A stretch of DNA of 64,000 nucleotides. Origin: CAVUDO01 sp963740255. Lineage in GTDB: Bacteria > Actinomycetota > Actinomycetes > Mycobacteriales > Cryptosporangiaceae. The notes beneath the pieces were generated by a model. The model saw only the letters and a program-made list of their open reading frames with translations, made no database searches and was not told where the DNA came from. Shown here in pieces: positions 8,012 to 16,111 of this stretch. How positions within the stretch are numbered: the first letter of the stretch is position 1; every line of letters begins with the position of its first letter. The DNA is taken from positions 62,001-126,000 of the forward strand of contig CAVUDO010000005.1 of assembly GCA_963740255.1 (NCBI GenBank). The letters are read 5' to 3'. The position numbers and the translations under genes were made by a program.

Positions 8012-9242
8012 CCGGCGGTCGGGCCGCCCGCGCGGCGATGTCGGTGCGGTGCTGGGCGCCCTCGAACCGCACACCGGCCGCCAGCGCGTAGGCGGCTTCC
8101 CGGGCGGCGGCCAGGTCGGCACCGGTGCCGACCACGGACAGCACCCGGCCGCCCGCGGTGGCCAGCGTGCCGTCGCCGGTGCGGCGGGTGCCGGCGTGCA
8201 GCACCCCGTCGACGTCGGCTCCGGTGATCGCGTCGCCCGTCCGCGGCGCCAGCGGATACCCGGCAGCGGCAAGCACCACCGTCACGGCGGCACGGTCCGT
8301 CCAGGACAGCGGCGGGTGGTCGGCCAGCGTCCCGGTGGCCGCGGCACGCAGCAGTCCGGCCAGCGGGGTGGCCAGCAGCGGCAGCACGACCTGCGTCTCC
8401 GGGTCGCCGAACCGGCAGTTGAACTCCACCACCCGCGGCCCCCGGCCGGTCAGGGCCAGCCCGACGTAGAGCAGGCCGCCGAACGGCGTTCCGCGGGCGG
8501 CCATCTCCCGCAGCGTCGGGTGCACGACGTCGGCCATCACCTGGTCGACCAGGCCGTCCGGGGCCCACGGCAGGGGGGCGTAGGCACCCATGCCGCCGGT
8601 GTTCGGACCGGTGTCGCCGTCGCCGAGCCGCTTGAAGTCCTGCGCCGGCAGCAACGGCACGGCGGCCACGCCGTCGGTCACCACGAACAGCGACACCTCC
8701 GGGCCGTCCAGGTACTCCTCCACCAGCACCCGGCCGCACGCCGCGGCATGGGCCAGCGCGGCGTCCCGGTCGTCCGTGACCAGCACCCCCTTGCCGGCCG
8801 CGAGCCCGTCGTCCTTCACCACGTACGGTGCGCCGAACCTCTCCAGTGCGGCGGCCACCTGGGCCGGGTCGTCGCAGGTCCGGGCCTGCGCGGTGGGCAC
8901 GCCGGCGGCGGCCATCACCGCCTTGGCGAACGCCTTGGAGCCCTCCAGCCGGGCCGCCGCGCCGGACGGCCCGAAGCAGGCCACGCCGGCCGCGCGCACC
9001 GCGTCGGCGACGCCGGCCACCAGCGGCACCTCCGGGCCGACCACGACCAGGTCGGCCCCGACGTCCACCGCCAGGGCGGCCACCGCGGCAGGGTCGGCGA
9101 CCGGCACCGTCCGAAGCTCGGCGACGGCGGCGATGCCGGCGTTGCCGGGCGCACACACCAGGTGGTCGACCGCGGGGTCGGCGGCCAGCGCCACGCAGAG
9201 GGCGTGCTCACGGGCACCGGAACCGACGACGAGTACACGCAC
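7992..9242 (-). CDS. purD: phosphoribosylamine-glycine ligase (GAR synthetase)
   Basis: PurD joins phosphoribosylamine and glycine with ATP in step two of IMP synthesis. The 416-residue protein starts MRVLVVGSGAREHALCVALA, the PurD N-domain. The ATP-grasp core follows with VVKDDGLAAGKGVLV, GPNTGGMGAYAP and RVVEFNCRFGDPETQ. Length is normal and all motifs are intact. It starts at GTG 9242; TACCCT at 9251-9256 lies 8 bases upstream as a possible leaderless -10 element. It converges on the TetR gene with a 20-base overlap. Confidence 0.95.
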   Translation of the reverse strand: MRVLVVGSGAREHALCVALAADPAVDHLVCAPGNAGIAAVAELRTVPVADPAAVAALAVDVGADLVVVGPEVPLVAGVADAVRAAGVACFGPSGAAARLEGSKAFAKAVMAAAGVPTAQARTCDDPAQVAAALERFGAPYVVKDDGLAAGKGVLVTDDRDAALAHAAACGRVLVEEYLDGPEVSLFVVTDGVAAVPLLPAQDFKRLGDGDTGPNTGGMGAYAPLPWAPDGLVDQVMADVVHPTLREMAARGTPFGGLLYVGLALTGRGPRVVEFNCRFGDPETQVVLPLLATPLAGLLRAAATGTLADHPPLSWTDRAAVTVVLAAAGYPLAPRTGDAITGADVDGVLHAGTRRTGDGTLATAGGRVLSVVGTGADLAAAREAAYALAAGVRFEGAQHRTDIAARAARPPVRTPAP

Positions 9243-9322
9243 GGACGCCGAGGGTAGACGTGCCGCGGGATGCGCGAGGTACCCGGTCAGGCCGAGACCG
9301 AGCCAAGTCCAGCCGCCGGACC

Positions 9323-9367
9323 AGCGGACGCCGGGCTAGCGGACGCCGGGCTAGCGGACGCCGACCA
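9323..9367. repeat. 15-bp tandem duplication across a stop codon
   Basis: The unit AGCGGACGCCGGGCT occupies 9323-9337 and 9338-9352, and a third partial copy starts at 9353. The TAG stop of the upstream minus-strand gene (9351-9353) lies on a unit junction, and the duplication places a second in-frame TAG one unit downstream (9336-9338). Confidence 0.8.
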
Positions 9368-9929
9368 GCGGGCCCGCCGCCTCGGCGACCGAGTCGGCAT
9401 ACCAGCCGGCCTCGTCCCGCTGCAGGCCGGTGGCGGCCAGCACCTCGGTGAACGACGCCCGGACCAGCGCGACGTGCTCGGCCAGCCCCGCGACCGCACC
9501 CGCCCGGCGGCCGTCCTCGACCGCCGCGAACACGTCCCACACCGCCATCTGCACGGTGGACACCGCGTCATCCCGCACGTCGAGGTGGCCGCGGCGCAAC
9601 GGCGTCTCGGTGGACTGGCGGTCGAGCGTGGCGATCAGCCGCCGGGTGATCCAGGTGGCCGCGCCGTCGCGCCAGAAGTCCAGCCGGCCCCGCACACTGG
9701 CACTGATCCCGGCCAGGAACGCCTCCACGATCAGGCCTCCCGCGGCCAGCGCGGACGTCTCCTGGTCGGCCGTCCCCCTGGTCGGCTGCCCTCCGGCCTG
9801 CCCCGGATCGGGTGTGGTCGGCACGTTCGCGTCAGACGCCAGAACGTGCGGCGCGAAGACGTAGACACCGAGCCCCAAGGTGGAGACGGCCCGGTCGACG
9901 GCGAGCCGGGCAGCGTGCTCGGTACTCAG
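9351..9929 (-). CDS. hypothetical protein
   Basis: The supported part of the frame gives about 192 residues: STEHAARLAVDRAVSTLGLG, a Pro/Gly/Asp-rich loop, LIVEAFLAGISASVRGRLDF, and a long helical C-terminus including VQMAVWDVFAAVEDGRRAG and VRASFTEVLAATGLQRDEAG. AGGAGG lies 4 bases before a CTG codon at 9929, taken as a rare CTG start. The frame is open further upstream to 10073, but that part is Arg/Pro-rich and unconvincing. It is 108 bases upstream of purD on the same strand. No family recognised. Confidence 0.6.
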   Translation of the reverse strand: MSTEHAARLAVDRAVSTLGLGVYVFAPHVLASDANVPTTPDPGQAGGQPTRGTADQETSALAAGGLIVEAFLAGISASVRGRLDFWRDGAATWITRRLIATLDRQSTETPLRRGHLDVRDDAVSTVQMAVWDVFAAVEDGRRAGAVAGLAEHVALVRASFTEVLAATGLQRDEAGWYADSVAEAAGPLVGVR

Positions 9930-10092
9930 CGGACCTCCTCGGGGAGCCCGGCGGGACACGCCGGCGGCGGGCTGGGGGCTACCGGCACAGTAGGGCCGCC
10001 GCCCTCGCGGCCGCGCACAGGGTCGACCGTCGGAGCGGGGGGCGCGCACCGTCCGGGTCCGACCACCTGGCACGGTGCCACCGAACAGCCGC

Positions 10093-10125
10093 TTGACAAC
10101 GCCCTATCGATAGTCGATAGTATCG
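10093..10125 (+). promoter_or_regulatory. promoter with two overlapping palindromes for the DUF2975/XRE operon
   Basis: TTGACA (10093-10098) and GATAGT (10116-10121) are separated by 17 bases, a good vegetative promoter. The palindrome CTATCGATAG (10104-10113) fills the spacer, and CGATA-G-TATCG (10115-10125) covers the -10. The AT-rich dyads contrast with the surrounding GC-rich DNA. They are the likely operator of the XRE repressor encoded as the second gene of the operon. Confidence 0.75.
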
Positions 10126-10176
10126 GAACTCGATATGCCGACGGCCTCTCGCCCCGCCCGACAGGAGACGACCCCG

Positions 10177-10932
10177 ATGACTCCGCACAGCGCACCCTCA
10201 CCGGCACGCCGAAGGACACCGCGCAGGTATGCCGGTTCGAGGATGCTCGGTCTGTTGTCCGGCCTCGCGGTCATCGTCGGCGTCGGCGCGGGTGTCGGCG
10301 GCGTCGGGTACGCGATCAACGGGGTGACCCAGACCGGTGCCGAAGTGGCCGTCCCCGTGACGGTGCGCGACAAGGCGAAGCTGGCCCTTCCGCTCACCGC
10401 CGGCACCGGACCGGACGCGGGTGCGACCAGCGTGCCGCTGCGGCAGCCCGGCGGCGACGTCCACCCGGACGCCGTCGACCTTTCTATCCCGGGCCAGGAA
10501 GCAGGCACGGCACTACGTGCCGTGACGAGTCCGGTCACGTTGGAGGCGTGGGACTCGACGGCGCTGGAACAGGCGCTGGCCAGAGGCCACTTCGCGGTGC
10601 TCGGGCTCTGCGTCGCGGCCGGAGCGTTCCTGCTGCATCGACTGCTGACCTCGATCGCCGAGGGCCGGCCGTTCCGGCGCGGGAACGCGGCCTGCATCGC
10701 GGGGATCGCCGGCCTGGCCGCGGTCGCGACGTTCGCCACGGACGTCGTCCCGGCGCTGGCCGCGAACCTCGTCCTGTCCCGGCTCGGGCTCGACGGCGCC
10801 GACAGCCCCGTGTACTCCCAGGTCCAGCTCTCGCTGGTCGAGGTGGCCGTCGCGGTGGCACTGCTGCTCGCCCTGGCGGAGGCGTTCCGCCGAGGGTCCG
10901 AGCAGGTGCGGGACGTCGACGGGCTGGTCTGA
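10177..10932 (+). CDS. DUF2975 family membrane protein
   Basis: This 251-residue protein has a basic N-terminus, a first membrane helix (about residues 22-50), a long outside loop, and three more helices (about 135-150, 172-190 and 223-243). The arrangement and the segment LLTSIAEGRPFRRGNAACIA are typical of DUF2975 proteins. Such proteins are regularly encoded beside a small XRE regulator of the YozG type, as here. AGGAG about 8 bases upstream supports ATG 10177 over the ATG at 10135. The function is unknown; the pairing suggests the membrane protein modulates or is controlled by the regulator. Confidence 0.85.
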   Translation: MTPHSAPSPARRRTPRRYAGSRMLGLLSGLAVIVGVGAGVGGVGYAINGVTQTGAEVAVPVTVRDKAKLALPLTAGTGPDAGATSVPLRQPGGDVHPDAVDLSIPGQEAGTALRAVTSPVTLEAWDSTALEQALARGHFAVLGLCVAAGAFLLHRLLTSIAEGRPFRRGNAACIAGIAGLAAVATFATDVVPALAANLVLSRLGLDGADSPVYSQVQLSLVEVAVAVALLLALAEAFRRGSEQVRDVDGLV

Positions 10933-11178
10933 GTGTCCGCCGAACCCGCGGAGGACCACCGGGTCGTCTGCCACCTCGACCGGCTCCTCGCCGCCCGGGG
11001 GATGACGCTGGTCGAGCTGGCGCACCGGGTCGGGGTGAGCGTCGTCAACCTGTCGGTGCTGAAGAACGACCGGGCCAAGGCGGTGCGCTTCTCCACCCTG
11101 ACCCGGATCTGCGACGTCCTGGGCTGCCAGCCCGGCGACCTGTTCTCGACCCGCCCCTGGCCCGGCCGGACCTGGTGA
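10933..11178 (+). CDS. small XRE-family (Cro/CI-type) regulator paired with DUF2975
   Basis: The 81-residue protein is almost entirely one helix-turn-helix domain: LDRLLAARGMTLVELAHRVG, then VSVVNLSVLKNDRAKAVRFS and TLTRICDVLGCQPGDLF. It starts with GTG directly after the TGA of the DUF2975 gene, so the two are translationally coupled. Regulators of this type usually repress their own operon; the palindromes at 10104-10125 are the likely sites. Confidence 0.9.
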   Translation: MSAEPAEDHRVVCHLDRLLAARGMTLVELAHRVGVSVVNLSVLKNDRAKAVRFSTLTRICDVLGCQPGDLFSTRPWPGRTW

Positions 11179-11217
11179 CTCCGGCGCGGGCCGACCCGCG
11201 CCGGATAGCCGGCGAGA

Positions 11218-12504
11218 TCAGAGCAGGTCGCGGACGACCACGTTCTCCTCGCGGCCCGGCCCCACGCCGATCACGCTGATCGGCGCGCCGGAGAGTTCCT
11301 CCAGCCGGCGCACGTACGCCTGGGCGTTCTTGGGCAGGTCCTCGAACGAGCGGCAGGCCGAGATGTCCTCCCACCAACCGTCGCAGTACTCGTACACCGG
11401 CCTGGCGCGACCGAACCCGGTCTGGGTCATCGGCATCGTCCCGGTGCGCTCGCCGTCCACGTCGTAGGCCACGCAGATCGGCACCCGGTCGAGGCCGGAG
11501 AGGACGTCCAGCTTGGTCAGGAAGAGGTCGGTCAGGCCGTTCACCCGGGTGGCGTAGCGGGCGATCACCGCGTCGAACCAGCCGCAGCGGCGGTCCCGGC
11601 CGGTGGTCACCCCCACCTCGCCGCCGACCTTGCGCAGCAGCTCGCCGTACTCGTCGAACAGCTCGGTCGGGAACGGGCCGGCCCCGACCCGGGTGGTGTA
11701 GGCCTTCAGGATGCCGATCACCCGGTTGATCTTCGTGGGGCCGATGCCGCTGCCCGCGCATGCCCCGCCCGCGGTCGGGTTGGACGAGGTGACGTACGGA
11801 TACGTGCCGTGGTCGACGTCGAGCAGGGTGCCCTGTGAGCCCTCCAGCAGGAGCGTCTCGCCGCGTTCGAGCGCTTCGTTGAGGATCAGCCGGGTGTCGG
11901 CGATGTGCGGGGCGAGCCGCTCGGCGTACCCGAGGTACTCGGTGGCGACCTCGGCCACGTCGATGGCCTTGCGGTTGTAGACCTTGACCAGGATCTGGTT
12001 CTTCTCCCGCAGTGCCACCGCCAGCTTCTCGCGGAGCATGCCGGGGTCGAGCAGGTCGGCGACCCGGATGCCGATCCGGCCGACCTTGTCGCCGTACGCC
12101 GGGCCGATGCCGCGGCCGGTGGTGCCGATCCGGCCCTTGCCGAGGTGGCGTTCGCTGACCCGGTCCAGGGCGATGTGGTGCGGCATGATCAGGTGCGCGT
12201 CGGCCGAGAGCAGCAGGCGCGAGACGTCCACGCCGCGCTCGACCAGGCCGTCCATCTCCCCGATCAGCACCCCCGGGTCGACCACCACGCCGTTGCCGAT
12301 CACCGGGACGCAGCCCGGCGTGAGGATGCCGGACGGGATCAGGTGCAGCGCGTACTTCTCCCCTTCCGTGGTGACCACGGTGTGGCCGGCGTTGTTGCCG
12401 CCCTGGTAGCGGACCACGTAGCGGACCCGGCCGCCGAGCAGGTCGGTGACCTTGCCCTTGCCCTCGTCGCCCCACTGGGCCCCGACGAGCACGAGTGCGG
12501 GCAT
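11218..12504 (-). CDS. purA: adenylosuccinate synthetase
   Basis: PurA makes adenylosuccinate from IMP and aspartate using GTP; PurB then converts it to AMP. The GTP-binding start ALVLVGAQWGDEGKGKVTDL, the GGNNAGHTVV segment and GTTGRGIGPAYGDKVGRIGI are all present. The C-terminal part contains TTGRDRRCGWFDAV. At 428 residues the length is standard. ATG 12504 is preceded by a purine-rich AGGAGAGGA. It is divergent from the DAG-kinase-like gene with only 87 bases between the starts. Confidence 0.97.
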   Translation of the reverse strand: MPALVLVGAQWGDEGKGKVTDLLGGRVRYVVRYQGGNNAGHTVVTTEGEKYALHLIPSGILTPGCVPVIGNGVVVDPGVLIGEMDGLVERGVDVSRLLLSADAHLIMPHHIALDRVSERHLGKGRIGTTGRGIGPAYGDKVGRIGIRVADLLDPGMLREKLAVALREKNQILVKVYNRKAIDVAEVATEYLGYAERLAPHIADTRLILNEALERGETLLLEGSQGTLLDVDHGTYPYVTSSNPTAGGACAGSGIGPTKINRVIGILKAYTTRVGAGPFPTELFDEYGELLRKVGGEVGVTTGRDRRCGWFDAVIARYATRVNGLTDLFLTKLDVLSGLDRVPICVAYDVDGERTGTMPMTQTGFGRARPVYEYCDGWWEDISACRSFEDLPKNAQAYVRRLEELSGAPISVIGVGPGREENVVVRDLL

Positions 12505-12591
12505 GGCGTCCTCCTCTCCTGGGCGCGCACACCGCGGCGCCGGTGGAGGGGTGCTGCGCGGAACGGGTGGTGCGGTGCAAGGCTAACGAAC

Positions 12592-13437
12592 GTGCACGTG
12601 CTGCTTCTCGCCCCGGGGGCCGGGGTAGCGACCCGCGTCCCCGTCCTGGCCTGCGCGGACGGCCTGCGGCAGGGCGCGTCGGTCGAGATCGTCCCGGCGG
12701 AGTCCGACGCCGAGGTGGACGCCTGGCTGGCTCGGGCGGAGGCCGAGCAGGCCGCTGTGGTCGTGGCCGGAGGCGACGGGCCGCTGCGGGCCGTGCTGCG
12801 TCGGGCCGTCCGCCGGGTGCTGCCGCGCGGCGGCGCGCGTCCCGACGACCTGGCCGCCGACCGGACGGTCCCCGACCTGCCGGCGTTCGGCGTGCTGCCG
12901 CTGGAGCCGGTAGGCGCGGTGCCCGACCTGGCGTCCCGGCTCGGCCTGCCGCGTTCGCCGGCCGACGTGGCCGCGGCGGTGCTGGCCGGCGACGTCCGGC
13001 GGGTCGACCTGCTCCGCAACGACGGCGGATCGGTGACGCTGCACGGCGCGTTGCTCGGCGGCGCGGACGAGCAGGGCCGCCCGGTGCCCTGGCAGGCCCG
13101 CATCGACGTGGACGACGCCGTGCTCTGCGACGGCACCGAGCCGCTGCTCGCCTGCGCGGTGGCCAACGCCGACGGGTACGCCTCGGTGGGTGGGCTTCCG
13201 CTGCTGCTCGGCGCCGATCCGGCTGACGGGGTGCTCGACGTGGGCGTCGCACTGCCGGCAGGGCGTCGACGCCGGGCCACCGTCGAGGTGCGGCGGGCCC
13301 GCGGCCGGGCCGTGGCGGTCACCCTGACCTGCGAGAGCGTCCACTGCACGGACGACGGCGTGGACGGCGTCCTGCGCGCCAAGCGCACGTGGTGGATGGA
13401 GCGGGGCGCCTGGGGCGTCTACCAGCCGGCGAAATGA
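12592..13437 (+). CDS. diacylglycerol-kinase-fold protein (putative lipid kinase-like)
   Basis: The 281-residue protein begins VHVLLLAPGAGVATRVPVLA. AAVVVAGGDGPLRAVLRRAV corresponds to the GGDG phosphate-binding loop of the DAGK catalytic domain. The middle (FGVLPLEPVGAVPDLASRLG) aligns with the usual PxGTxNDxA loop but lacks its GTxND core. The C-terminal beta-sandwich is suggested by VRRVDLLRNDGG and repeated strands. Because the nucleotide-loop residues are altered, activity is uncertain and a binding role is possible. The GTG at 12592 lies close to purA's divergent start. Confidence 0.75.
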   Translation: MHVLLLAPGAGVATRVPVLACADGLRQGASVEIVPAESDAEVDAWLARAEAEQAAVVVAGGDGPLRAVLRRAVRRVLPRGGARPDDLAADRTVPDLPAFGVLPLEPVGAVPDLASRLGLPRSPADVAAAVLAGDVRRVDLLRNDGGSVTLHGALLGGADEQGRPVPWQARIDVDDAVLCDGTEPLLACAVANADGYASVGGLPLLLGADPADGVLDVGVALPAGRRRRATVEVRRARGRAVAVTLTCESVHCTDDGVDGVLRAKRTWWMERGAWGVYQPAK

Positions 13438-13622
13438 CCGATTGTTATGTGACTAGCGGTATCTTGGGCTTAATGTCGGTATCACATCGTGACGTCTTGT
13501 GGATGGTCTGCTCTACGCATGTGACGATGGCGGAGTATGGACAGGTGGCACCATGGGCTTAGTCACCGAGGTTCCGCGTCGGGGGCGTCGCTCGCCAGCC
13601 CGATCCACAGGGGGTTCCATCC

Positions 13623-15665
13623 GTGCAGGACAACGGCCACCACCCGAAGCCGATTCGGGACCACGGCGCTGAGGAACAGTTCGTGGGGTACCCGGCTGCC
13701 GAGTCCGCGTCGACCGGTTGGCCCACGGCGCAGGACTTTCCGTCGCCGACGGCCGAACGGGTCCCGCCGTGGTCGCCCGAACACCTGGCGCCCTCGCCCG
13801 CGGGCTGGGCCGAGCCGGCCAGCCACCTTCCCGCCGGCTCCGGCGGTTACCCGGCCGGTCCAGGCGAGACCTACGAGGCGCAGAGCGGTGCCTACGACGG
13901 CGAGACCCTGCCGCCCAGCGACCGCCAGGAGTCGGCAGGCGTGCACTGGTGGAGCGCCGCCGACGCCCCCGAGCGGCCCCGCGAGCCCTGGCAGGACCAG
14001 CCGGCGCAGGCGCCGGCCGGCCAGGACGCCGCCGCCCCGCAGGAGTGGGCCGACCAGCCCGAGCCGGCCGCCTGGCCGCACCCCGACTACGGCCAGGCCG
14101 CGGGCCAACCCGACCCGGGGTACTACGAGCAGCAGGCCTGGGCCGAGCAGCCGGCCGAGGGAGCCTGGCCGGCGCACGACCAGGGCGGAGCCTGGCCGGC
14201 GCACGACCAGGGCGGAGCCTGGCCGGCGCAGGACCAGGGCGGCGAGTGGCCGCAGCAGGACGACCCGGCGCAGCAGTGGCCCCAGCAGGGCGAGGCCGGT
14301 GCGCAGCAGGGTTGGCCGCAGGAGCAGTCCGAGGAGTGGACCCAGCAGGGCCAGCAGGCCTGGCCGCACGAGGGCGGCCAGGAGGCCGTCGATCCGGCCG
14401 AGGCCACCCAGGCATGGCCGCAGCAGAACCTGGCCGTCCCCCCGCCGCAGGCCTGGCCCACCCAGCAGGGCGAACCGGCAGCTCCGCCGGGATGGCACCA
14501 GCAGGACCCCTACCCCGGCCAGGGCCCGCACACCGCCGAGGGCTACCCCGCGGACCCCGCGCAGGGCTATGCGCCCCCGCCGGGCTACCCCCCGCAGGCC
14601 GGGCACCCGGGCGGTGAGATGGCCCAGTACGCCCCGACGGAGAGCGGTCGCCCGGCGCACACCGCACCTCCCCCCGGCTTCGAGCCCCAGGTGCAGTACC
14701 CCCAGTCGCCGTCCGCGGCGCAACCGTTCGCCGTGCCGCCGACCGCCGAGGAGTTCGCCGCCCGCCGGGCCCACCGGCCGATCGCACCCGAAGCGCTGAT
14801 GGGTGTCCCGGCCCTGGTCCGCAAGGCCACCTTCGGCATCGTCTCGCCCCCGCCCTCGAGGAAGGAGGTCGACTACCGCGAGTCGGTCATGCGGGTCCGC
14901 CGCAACTTCGGCGGCCTCAGGCAGATCACGGTGGTCAACCCCAAGGGCGGCGCCGGCAAGACCGTCGCGGTGCTGATGACGGCCATGACCTTCGGCCAGA
15001 GTCGCGGCGGCTACATCCTGGCCTGGGACAACAACGAGACCCAGGGCACCCTCGGGATGCGTGCCCAGCAGGACTTCCACACCCGGACGGTCCGCGACGT
15101 GCTGCACGACCTGGGCACGTTCACCGGCCCGCACGGCAAGGTGGGCGACCTCAGCAGCTACGTCCGGTCGCAGGGCGAGGCGATGTTCGACGTCCTCGCC
15201 TCCGACGAGTCGGCCACCGCCGGCGAGATGCTCACCGCGAACGCCTTCCGGGCCATCCGCGAGGTGGTCGACCGGTTCTACAAGCTGATCATCGTCGACA
15301 CCGGCAACAACGTCCGGGCCGAGAACTGGCAGGCCGCGATCGACGCCACCGACCAGCTGGTCGTGACCATGTCGGCCCGCGGCGACTCGGCCGAGACCGC
15401 GGCCCGGATGCTCGACCACCTGGAGCAGACCGGCCGCGACCAGCTCGTCCGCCAGGCGGTGAGCGTGATCGCGATGCCGGCCAGCCGCAAGGGCGTCGAC
15501 CTGCCCGCCATCCAGCGGCACTTCGCGGCCCGCACCCGCGCGGTGCTGGTGGCGCCCTACGAGCCGTTGCTCGACTCCGGCGAACCGATCCGCTACGGAA
15601 TGATCACGCACAGCAGCCGGACCGCCTGGCTCAGGATCGCCGCCTCGATCTCCGAAGGGCTCTGA
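13623..15665 (+). CDS. ParA/MinD-like ATPase with long Gln/Pro/Trp-rich N-terminal region
   Basis: The 680-residue protein has two parts. Residues 1-380 are low-complexity, rich in Q, P, A, W, E and D, with three 9-residue repeats (GAWPAHDQG) and many PxxP and QQ motifs. Residues 430-680 form a ParA/MinD-type ATPase: VNPKGGAGKTVAVLMTAMTF is the deviant Walker A, LAWDNNETQG follows, and KLIIVDTGNN is Walker B. This layout resembles the EspI proteins of type VII (ESX) loci, but no ESX core gene is visible here. GTG 13623 follows AGGGGG at good spacing. DUF3151 lies downstream on the opposite strand. Confidence 0.82.
   Translation: MQDNGHHPKPIRDHGAEEQFVGYPAAESASTGWPTAQDFPSPTAERVPPWSPEHLAPSPAGWAEPASHLPAGSGGYPAGPGETYEAQSGAYDGETLPPSDRQESAGVHWWSAADAPERPREPWQDQPAQAPAGQDAAAPQEWADQPEPAAWPHPDYGQAAGQPDPGYYEQQAWAEQPAEGAWPAHDQGGAWPAHDQGGAWPAQDQGGEWPQQDDPAQQWPQQGEAGAQQGWPQEQSEEWTQQGQQAWPHEGGQEAVDPAEATQAWPQQNLAVPPPQAWPTQQGEPAAPPGWHQQDPYPGQGPHTAEGYPADPAQGYAPPPGYPPQAGHPGGEMAQYAPTESGRPAHTAPPPGFEPQVQYPQSPSAAQPFAVPPTAEEFAARRAHRPIAPEALMGVPALVRKATFGIVSPPPSRKEVDYRESVMRVRRNFGGLRQITVVNPKGGAGKTVAVLMTAMTFGQSRGGYILAWDNNETQGTLGMRAQQDFHTRTVRDVLHDLGTFTGPHGKVGDLSSYVRSQGEAMFDVLASDESATAGEMLTANAFRAIREVVDRFYKLIIVDTGNNVRAENWQAAIDATDQLVVTMSARGDSAETAARMLDHLEQTGRDQLVRQAVSVIAMPASRKGVDLPAIQRHFAARTRAVLVAPYEPLLDSGEPIRYGMITHSSRTAWLRIAASISEGL
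14161..14241 (+). repeat. three 27-bp coding repeats
   Basis: Units at 14161-14187, 14188-14214 and 14215-14241 are nearly identical, the third with one base change, and encode AWPAHDQGG-type nonapeptides in the disordered N-terminal region of the ParA-like protein. The near identity suggests recent expansion by slippage. Confidence 0.85.
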
Positions 15666-15688
15666 CGGGCCGGCGTGCTTGCGGCGAC

Positions 15689-16111
15689 CTACTGCTGGTC
15701 GGCCGCGGCCGGATCGCAGTCGCGGAGGAACTGGGCGCAGCGGGCGGCCTCGTCGGCCTCACCGATCTCGCCGGCGGCTCTGGCCAGCACCCGCAGGCAA
15801 CGCAGGAAGCCCTGGTTCGGCTCGTGCCTCCACGGCACCGGGCCGTGTCCCTTCCATCCGTTGCGGCGCAACGCGTCCAGGCCGCGGTGGTAACCCGTCC
15901 GGGCATATGCGTAGGCGGTGACGACCTGGCCGTCGTCGAGGGCCCGCTCGGCGAGCAGTGCCCAGGCTGCGCTGTGCGCGGGATGGTGCGCCGCGACCTC
16001 GGCGGCGTCCGTCTCGCCCGCCCTCGCGGCAGCGACCTCGGCGTCGGCCTCCGGCGTGGCCGGGAGCAGCGTCTCGGGCGGCTGCGGCATCAAGTTCTGC
16101 AGGTAGTCCAT
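15689..16111 (-). CDS. DUF3151 family protein
   Basis: The 140-residue protein MDYLQNLMPQPPETLLPATP has an early region rich in A and E, then AAHHPAHSAAWALLAERALD and VTAYAYARTGYHRGLDALRR. It continues with NGWKGHGPVPWRHEPNQGFL and LRVLARAAGEIGEADEAARC. This matches the actinobacterial DUF3151 family, helical and TPR-like, usually encoded near fba and purA as here. Function unknown. It is convergent with the ParA-like gene, 23 bases apart. Confidence 0.88.
   Translation of the reverse strand: MDYLQNLMPQPPETLLPATPEADAEVAAARAGETDAAEVAAHHPAHSAAWALLAERALDDGQVVTAYAYARTGYHRGLDALRRNGWKGHGPVPWRHEPNQGFLRCLRVLARAAGEIGEADEAARCAQFLRDCDPAAADQQ

Noticed and set aside
11045..13252. 735-residue minus-strand frame overlapping purA and the lipid-kinase-like gene
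   Set aside because: It is a shadow of purA in another frame and of the opposite strand of the next gene; no domain matches.
14161..14241. CRISPR-like array
   Set aside because: The repeats are contiguous, in frame and coding, with no spacers.
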